Part shown: piece by piece, positions 29,327-35,000 of the stretch | Layout of the letters: each line of letters starts with the position of its first letter | Position numbering within the stretch: the first letter of the stretch is position 1 | NCBI GenBank assembly: GCA_030141605.1 | Contig: JAQGDQ010001269.1 | Location: forward strand, 1 to 35,000 | Length of the DNA stretch: 35,000 nucleotides | DNA from: Tubiluchus corallicola | Lineage: Eukaryota; Priapulida; Priapulimorpha; Priapulimorphida; Tubiluchidae | Direction: 5' to 3' | Notes under the pieces: generated by a model | What the model saw: only the letters and a program-made list of their open reading frames with translations | What the model was told of the DNA's origin: nothing | Database searches by the model: none | Translations under genes and position numbers: made by a program

Positions 29327-32300
29327 GTAATTGGAGCCTTTATTAGACTGCCGAGTTGTGATTTGGTGATTTTTAAAACTAGAATTTCATAAACTGACGT
29401 GATAATGTTTTTAAAGATTCGCTTCAACTCATGTGCTTTTTATTTTTCAGTTTTGACAGAACGGGAGTCCTTCGAGAAGGCTTACACAGTCGGTCCTATG
29501 CTGGGAAGTGGAGGTTTTGGAACCGTTTTTGCGGGTACTAGAGTGAGGGACAACCTTCCTGTTGCCATCAAGCACGTTGCCAAAGAAAAAGTCACTGACT
29601 GGGGGCAGGTAGGCATACCTGTAATTATTTTAGCAAGCCTGTGCTGGTATTTCGTAACAGTGGTACCACTTCTACATGTGAACTCAATCGCTGGGCTTGC
29701 CTCAGCGATTACTGACTAGTGTAGATCATTGACCTAAATTCTCATTTCAACTAAACCGACGGTTAAAAGCCACTGTGGAGGCTTAATACAGCCGAGCCTT
29801 TGACTTTGCATAGCAATTTTGCATAATTAATGTTGAATTTGTTGAATTATTTTCTTATGTTGTTTTTGGTTTTTACAGATTAATGGATGCAAAGTGCCCC
29901 TGGAAATTTGCCTATTAAGACGTCTAGCAAATGTTCCTGGTGTCATAAGCGTGATGGATTACTACGAACGTGAAAATGGATATATTATGATCATGGAACG
30001 ACCAGAAAATTCACAAGACTTGTTCGATTTTATTACGGAACGTGGTCCTATGGACGAGAACGTATCTCGAGTGTTCTTCAGACAAATTGTGGAATGTGTG
30101 ATATGTTGTCAGAACGCTGGTGTTGTGCACGGGGATATTAAAGATGAAAACATTCTGGTAGATAAGAAAACGGGAAAGCTAAAGTTGATCGACTTTGGTT
30201 CTGGATCGTGGTTAAAGGATACCGTCTACACGGTTTTTGATGGTGAGTTTTTAACTTTTTATTTTCAATAACTTTGTGAAACTGAATTTAAGTTATTCTG
30301 TAGATACATTTGAATGTTACATTGATTGAAGTAGTTCATTCATTAAATTTCACTTTCATGTTGTCTTGAAGGTTGTTATACATCGGTTGGTTGTTTTGTC
30401 TATTTTGCAAAATTGTTTTGCTGTTAGCACTGTTGTTTGCATTATTTTTGTCTATGCCGCGTTTTTGCTATTTTTGAAAATTGTAAAAATGGGCCAAGCT
30501 CAAATTAGCAGAATTTGGTATTTTTTTAAACTGTAAACCATTCCAGTTTGTTATTACTCTTGTATCCCAAATGTTTTTTACCGAAAGCATTTTATGATCT
30601 GAAATTATATGTTATTAATTTCCTCGAAATTATTTGTTTTCTAATACATGATGAAACATCGTGAAAGTGCTTGAATTTGTAATACAGTACCCGGTTTTCT
30701 CTACACAAAAGAGGCCAGGGCTTATTTTTAGCTTTTGTCACTTTTACTGGCTTATCTTTCTCTCTCTTGTCCATACTTTACTGTCCACTGTACCACCTAC
30801 TGTTCGTCTCTTGTCCATATATTGCTGTCCACTGTACCACCTACTGTGTCTGCTGTCTCCTGGCTGACTCTCAATTTTTCTTTGAGAAAGCCAGATAATC
30901 GGCTTATTATTCGTCATTTGATTAAGCGTTTTTGACACTCGGTTGAGGAATTAGCACGTTGGCCAAATATAGCAATGCGAGTAAGTGGGGTATTGACACT
31001 GCACTATGGGCTAAACTGGTTTTGTGTGTCGTTGACTTCGCGGATTGGCCCCTTGTGAAATGGCTGTTTAAACTCAAAGCGGCGTGTTTCTGCCTCGTTG
31101 AGGAAGCTCGTAGGAGACACAGCTTGTTCATTAGCTTGGTATTATTTAACTGCGTCACGCCGATAGATTGCGAAAATCTCATTCTTTGAGAGAGAGAGAA
31201 AGTAGCGCGTCACAACAACACACGCGAATCTCCTGCTTCCCGTTGTCATGGTTACGTAGTACGTATCGGTAAATATTGTTAAGGCGCGTGGCAGACTGTC
31301 CTGGCAGGTTGATTGCGAAATCCCAGTTTCCGCCTCCGCACCGTTGCCAAGGACGCACGCTTCAACAGAAGATTATAGACAGATCAATAAAGGCGAATTT
31401 TGTAAACAACTTCTGCGCATCTGTGTAGATATGTTTGTTAGCAACGCATATTACTTGTCATAACCACGTGTCATGTACTGATCACGCGGACCTGAATGTA
31501 CTTATCTAGTTTATTTCTTGTCCTTAGGACCCTGCTAGCAAGATAGTTTACCCCCTCGTGATAATAAAGCACTTCGTAGTTTTTTCACCCTAAGCGCGTT
31601 TTCAAGGAGCTACGCAGTTATGAATCACGTGACCATTGATGAGTAATATCAAAACAACGAGGTGCATCGCCCTGGTATTTACGCTTTGACTAGGCAATAA
31701 TATTCCGCCCAAATCTTTCCAGTACGCTTGACCTTGTCAGCAGATTTAGGCAAAGAATTTTGTTTGCTTTCTTTGGCTTGTTCAAAGCTCAGTACATAAA
31801 CTTCGTTGATAGAATTATGCAACTATGAAATTGTTTTTCCTATTGAGTTGGTGGCTATGCATTCTCGATCATTTAGTTTCGACTCGGGCTTAATTGAATC
31901 GTAGCCCCACGTCCGTAATGTATTTGTGGATCGGCTTTGGCTGACCAAGCTGACCAGTGCTGAAATGAGGCTAATCCTCTCGCCTTGGCACAGTGCCAGA
32001 CCTTGACCATTGACCACTGGTTATCGCTGGGAAACGGCTCTTATGAAAGAGCTGCTGCTGGTGAGAGCGGGAGGCTGGCACAGAGGCGCTCCGTTCAGTT
32101 TCCCCTAGGAGACCTTGAATCTCGTTAATGGTGTCATGTTCAAGCTGACCACAAAATCAACCTGAACCTTATCGATCCATTCGCTTGGTCGCAGAGTGGA
32201 CAAACGAAGTGTCGCTGTAAACAACAACTAAACGGTTTCCATGACAACTGCAGGTGACAGTCACTTTCGGGCACTGTATTCAGGCTAATTGGAAGAAAAT

Positions 32301-33589
32301 CGAGATGCACTAGATTTCACTAGAAATGATCGATCCCCGAATGGCGTTATAGAGAAAGTCGATTCACTTGGCAGGAATCAGCAATTATCCAGTGCCAGGA
32401 ACCGTTGTGTGTCACTGTAATTGCTACTAATGTTGAATACCATAAATATTACTTTTATATATGCCCGTGCGTATTAGCGACGCTGAGCCATGTGTTCAAT
32501 TTGCAAAGCAATTTCACTCAATTTGCCGAATGTCTTTAATTTAACTGGCATATTTCCGTTCTCCTTTTCTATCCTTTCCTCGCACTTTAATAGTTTTAAC
32601 AACTGTTTTTTTTAAAAGAGAAATGCTCAGAAAAATGCTAACAGCAGGCTCGTACCTCGAATAATGGACATCTAATACTTTCATAATGAAACTTGTTCTA
32701 AGTATGGTTTCCTTTCTCTTACAGGTACGAGGGTCTACAGTCCACCAGAATGGATCAAACATCATCGGTACCACGCACGCAGCGCCACCGTGTGGTCACT
32801 AGGGATCCTGTTGTATGACCTCGTGTGTGGAGACATCCCCTTTGAGGAGGATGACAAAATTTGCAGAGCCGAAGTGTCTTTCAGAACCAGAGTATCAGCC
32901 GGTAGGTGGAGCCTTTTGCAACCTATAACGTTTGGTAGTGCTTAGTAACCTTGTGACAAGCTTACTGAAACTGTATCATATCTTAAAAAACCTGTCTAGA
33001 CTGGTAAATGCATAATAAATAACTCTCTTTGTTCTTACGTGCAGTCCACTTACAAGCTGGCTCTAATCTAACACCTGTCGTCTGCAGTTAAACCGAAATT
33101 GAAAGTTTGGTCTGTCTATAATCGCTGCCACTCAAAATTCTAGCCGTCCACTTTGCAACCCGATTTCTAGCTGTAACAATACATTGTTAAGGGGAATTTG
33201 AGGCTAAACCTACTATCACTAGAACAATTATGTGTATTCTAATGGGTGATCTACTTTTCGGCAGATATTTAGTTTAACAAGCAATACAGGCCACGGGGTG
33301 AAATTGGGGTGACCTTGTTTCTCGATGGCTCTTTAGCGCAGCTGTGGTAGCGTGTGATTTGAGTATTGAATGTTGTACTTAACGGTCTGTTGCTTTCATT
33401 GCAGATTGCCGTGATCTCATTCGGCAGTGTCTATCATACAGAGCCACAGAGAGACCGACCCTAGAAGAGGTTCTGCAACACAAATGGATGCACCAGGGCA
33501 GTCCGGAGGACCTCAAGAATAACATGAGGAGAAACGTAACCAATCGCTCTCTGGGACAATCGTCATTAAGCAGTACTGATAGTTTATGA
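29245..33589 (+). CDS. PIM: PIM-family serine/threonine kinase, complete, 5 exons
   Basis: CDS is join(29245..29326, 29451..29608, 29879..30242, 32725..32901, 33405..33589), 321 residues (human PIM1 is 313). Seen: glycine loop LGSGGFGTV (45-53), VAIK lysine 68, alpha-C glutamate 89 (VPLEICLL), hinge ERPE (120-123) with the proline that typifies PIM kinases, HGDIKDEN catalytic loop (Asp166), DFG (185-187), DTVYT, SPPEWI and [13 protein letters not shown] kinases are constitutively active cytoplasmic/nuclear kinases promoting survival and growth. Oddities: HGD in place of HRD, and TVYTVFD where PIM1 has TVYTDFD. The start ATG 29245 has A at -3; in-frame Met 11 and 18 are alternatives, with an in-frame TGA upstream at 29212. 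All splice sites are GT-AG. Confidence 0.96.
29451..29608 (+). CDS. PIM: PIM exon 2: glycine-rich loop and VAIK
   Basis: Acceptor TATTTTTCAG, donor GGGCAG|GTAGGC, phase 0 at the end. Encodes [18 protein letters not shown] and [19 protein letters not shown], very close to vertebrate PIM. Confidence 0.95.
29879..30242 (+). CDS. PIM: PIM exon 3: alpha-C, hinge, catalytic loop, DFG
   Basis: Acceptor GTTTTTACAG, donor GATG|GTGAGT. Encodes [41 protein letters not shown] and [17 protein letters not shown]. The catalytic-loop arginine is replaced by glycine (codon GGG). Confidence 0.97.
30243..32724 (+). other. PIM intron 3
   Basis: About 2.5 kb without coding signal. It holds a short two-copy tandem repeat of about 43 bp (CTTGTCCATA ... 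CCACTGTACCACCTACTGT, 30768-30848), a GC-richer stretch at about 30950-31700 and ATCACGTGACC at 31624-31634. ORFs here lack any recognisable domain. Confidence 0.6.
32725..32901 (+). CDS. PIM: PIM exon 4: activation segment end and alpha-F
   Basis: Acceptor TCTCTTACAG, donor GCCG|GTAGGT. Encodes [37 protein letters not shown]. It follows the longest intron of the gene (2.5 kb). Confidence 0.97.
33405..33589 (+). CDS. PIM: PIM exon 5: C-lobe end and stop
   Basis: Acceptor TTCATTGCAG; stop TGA at 33587-33589. Encodes [20 protein letters not shown] and QHKWMHQG, the C-terminal kinase helices, then a short Ser/Asn-rich tail ending SSTDSL. Confidence 0.95.
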
Positions 33590-34690
33590 TTAGAGGTGCC
33601 CCGAGCGGCTGATCCAGCCAGGTCCTCTTTTCGTCATCGGAGGTCAGCTGCTCGCAACACGTCTAGTGAAGGGCGGAAGAGTGAAAACGACAACAAAGAC
33701 ATTACTGTGCAACATGTTTAAACACAAGAACATCTGAAATTATTTTTTATGGCAAAAGATGGAAGACTAGACTGAGCAGCGAACAACATGAACAATACTC
33801 TTGTCAATGTGTAACAGTTGAAACAGCAAATTTGATTTCGTGAGAGTACTATGTATTATCATGGCAACTTTGACCAATATAATCAGCTTTATTTTGGTAT
33901 TATGTGAAGTCTGATGGGATACCCCTATTGTAGCATGTTGTATCTGTATGTGCCTTACAGTGCCTGCTCACATTTTCTTATTTTGCCGTGAAAGCCCATA
34001 ATGCATTGCATGGTACTAATTTAAAAATAATTCGTAAATTTTTCCACAATTTAAGCTTTTATGTCCAACAAAAATGTCAGTCACCAAAGTTTGCCTGAGT
34101 ATTACTCACATTTAGAAATGCCATTATCCAGTGCTGATGCATTATGGGACATTTGTTAAAGCTGACTGTGGTACAGTGTTACTAAACATGTCATCACAGC
34201 ATTTGCAGGGATTTTGTATACTTATCAATATATGTATTTTATTTAATTAACTGCCAAAACAGCAACTTAAGCTTTTTATAGCAATGGAAATGCTTGGTGC
34301 TAATAGGCCATTGTATAAATGAGATTTATTTGTGTATATTGTTAAAAACCTATGTATATATGAGGCAGAAAATGCACCAGCTATGTGTGTGCTTTTATTA
34401 TACTGTGCGGAATGGCAAAGCAAACTGATATTTCCTTGTATATAATGGATTACGTATTTAACAAATTCTGATTTATCTAGTGTTTTTAGTTCTTTTTTAG
34501 TTATAGTTTTTATGCTTGCAATTTTTGTACTAAAAAGTTTTATAGTTGCAATTTTTATTTGATTTATTAGATGACAAGAAAAGATAGTTAGTTGGGAAAT
34601 TTTACTACATTTTTATTTTAGGTATTGGCGCATTGCTAAGTTTTTTTAAATTCAAGTTAATAAAAGTATATTAAACTTACTGCCAGTTTT
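33590..34690 (+). other. PIM 3' UTR with AU-rich elements and poly(A) signal
   Basis: No coding. At least six ATTTA pentamers lie between about 34105 and 34570, and AATAAA is at 34659-34664, so the mRNA probably ends near 34680. AU-rich 3' UTRs that shorten mRNA half-life are known for vertebrate PIM genes; the same control is inferred here. Confidence 0.6.
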
Positions 34691-35000
34691 ATTAAAACTT
34701 ATTATTATATTCGGGTCCAAAGTAAATGTGTATAGTGAACTGTACATATGTGAAAATCAAGTCCTAATTTATTTGTAAAAAAGTTTTTTTACTGGCCAAG
34801 TTTAATTTATTTTAGTTGAAGCGACTCTCATTAGTCACTTCGTGAAACGGAAAATTTTATATAAAGTGACTTTATTTGTGCACAACTTTGCGCTGCTATA
34901 AATTATAAAGTGTACAGAGTCAGTTCACGAAAAAGTGTGCAGTAACTTGTATGTGTACCTATAACGCACACGACTTAATATATGTAAAATAACGCTTTTT

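Noticed and set aside
30592-32774. Short ORFs within PIM intron 3 and across exon 4
   Set aside because: No domain similarity, and those over exon 4 are antisense shadows of the kinase exon.

Overview
This window looks like nuclear DNA from a non-vertebrate animal. It is AT-rich and intron-rich, with canonical GT-AG splice sites, many microsatellites, MITE-like elements, non-LTR retrotransposon remnants and a 5S-derived repeat. It carries two recognisable metazoan protein genes. I cannot name the phylum from the sequence alone.

Layout. (1) Positions 22479 down to 4334, minus strand, hold eleven exons of a kinesin-14 type (C-terminal motor) gene. In order they encode a disordered N-terminus, two tryptophan-rich WW-like units, a coiled-coil stalk, the neck (RGNIRV) and the first half of the motor (GQTGSGKT P-loop up to the switch I asparagine/serines). 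The exon with switch II (DLAGSE) and the rest of the motor is not in the window. (2) Positions 1-3711 are a chimera of duplicated pieces of the same gene. Positions 1 to about 2314 are a direct copy of 13032-15345 (exon 4 and intron 3). Positions 2313 to about 3711 are an inverted copy of 7886-9285 (exon 7 and part of a minisatellite). (3) Positions 8893-11080 hold about 33 units of a 67-bp minisatellite whose unit is the 3' end of exon 6 plus its splice donor. (4) Positions 22480-29100 separate two divergently transcribed genes and hold LINE, SINE and MITE remnants and microsatellites. (5) Positions 29245-33589, plus strand, hold a complete five-exon PIM-family Ser/Thr kinase gene of 321 codons, with a TATA box, overlapping upstream ORF, AU-rich 3' UTR and AATAAA signal.

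Mobile and repeated DNA: three TTAA-flanked piggyBac-like MITEs, two foldback-like elements built of TCAAATGT subrepeats, a 5S-rRNA-headed SINE plus a headless relative, two other terminal-inverted-repeat elements, two LINE 3' fragments, a tRNA-like relic, a 91-bp minisatellite and several long microsatellites.

The two genes have no evident functional link beyond adjacency. The most unusual features are the exon-seeded minisatellite that multiplies a 5' splice site inside its own intron, the direct-plus-inverted duplication at the left end (a real rearrangement or a haplotype assembly join), the WW-like repeats in a kinesin-14, and the non-RD (HGD) catalytic loop of the PIM kinase.
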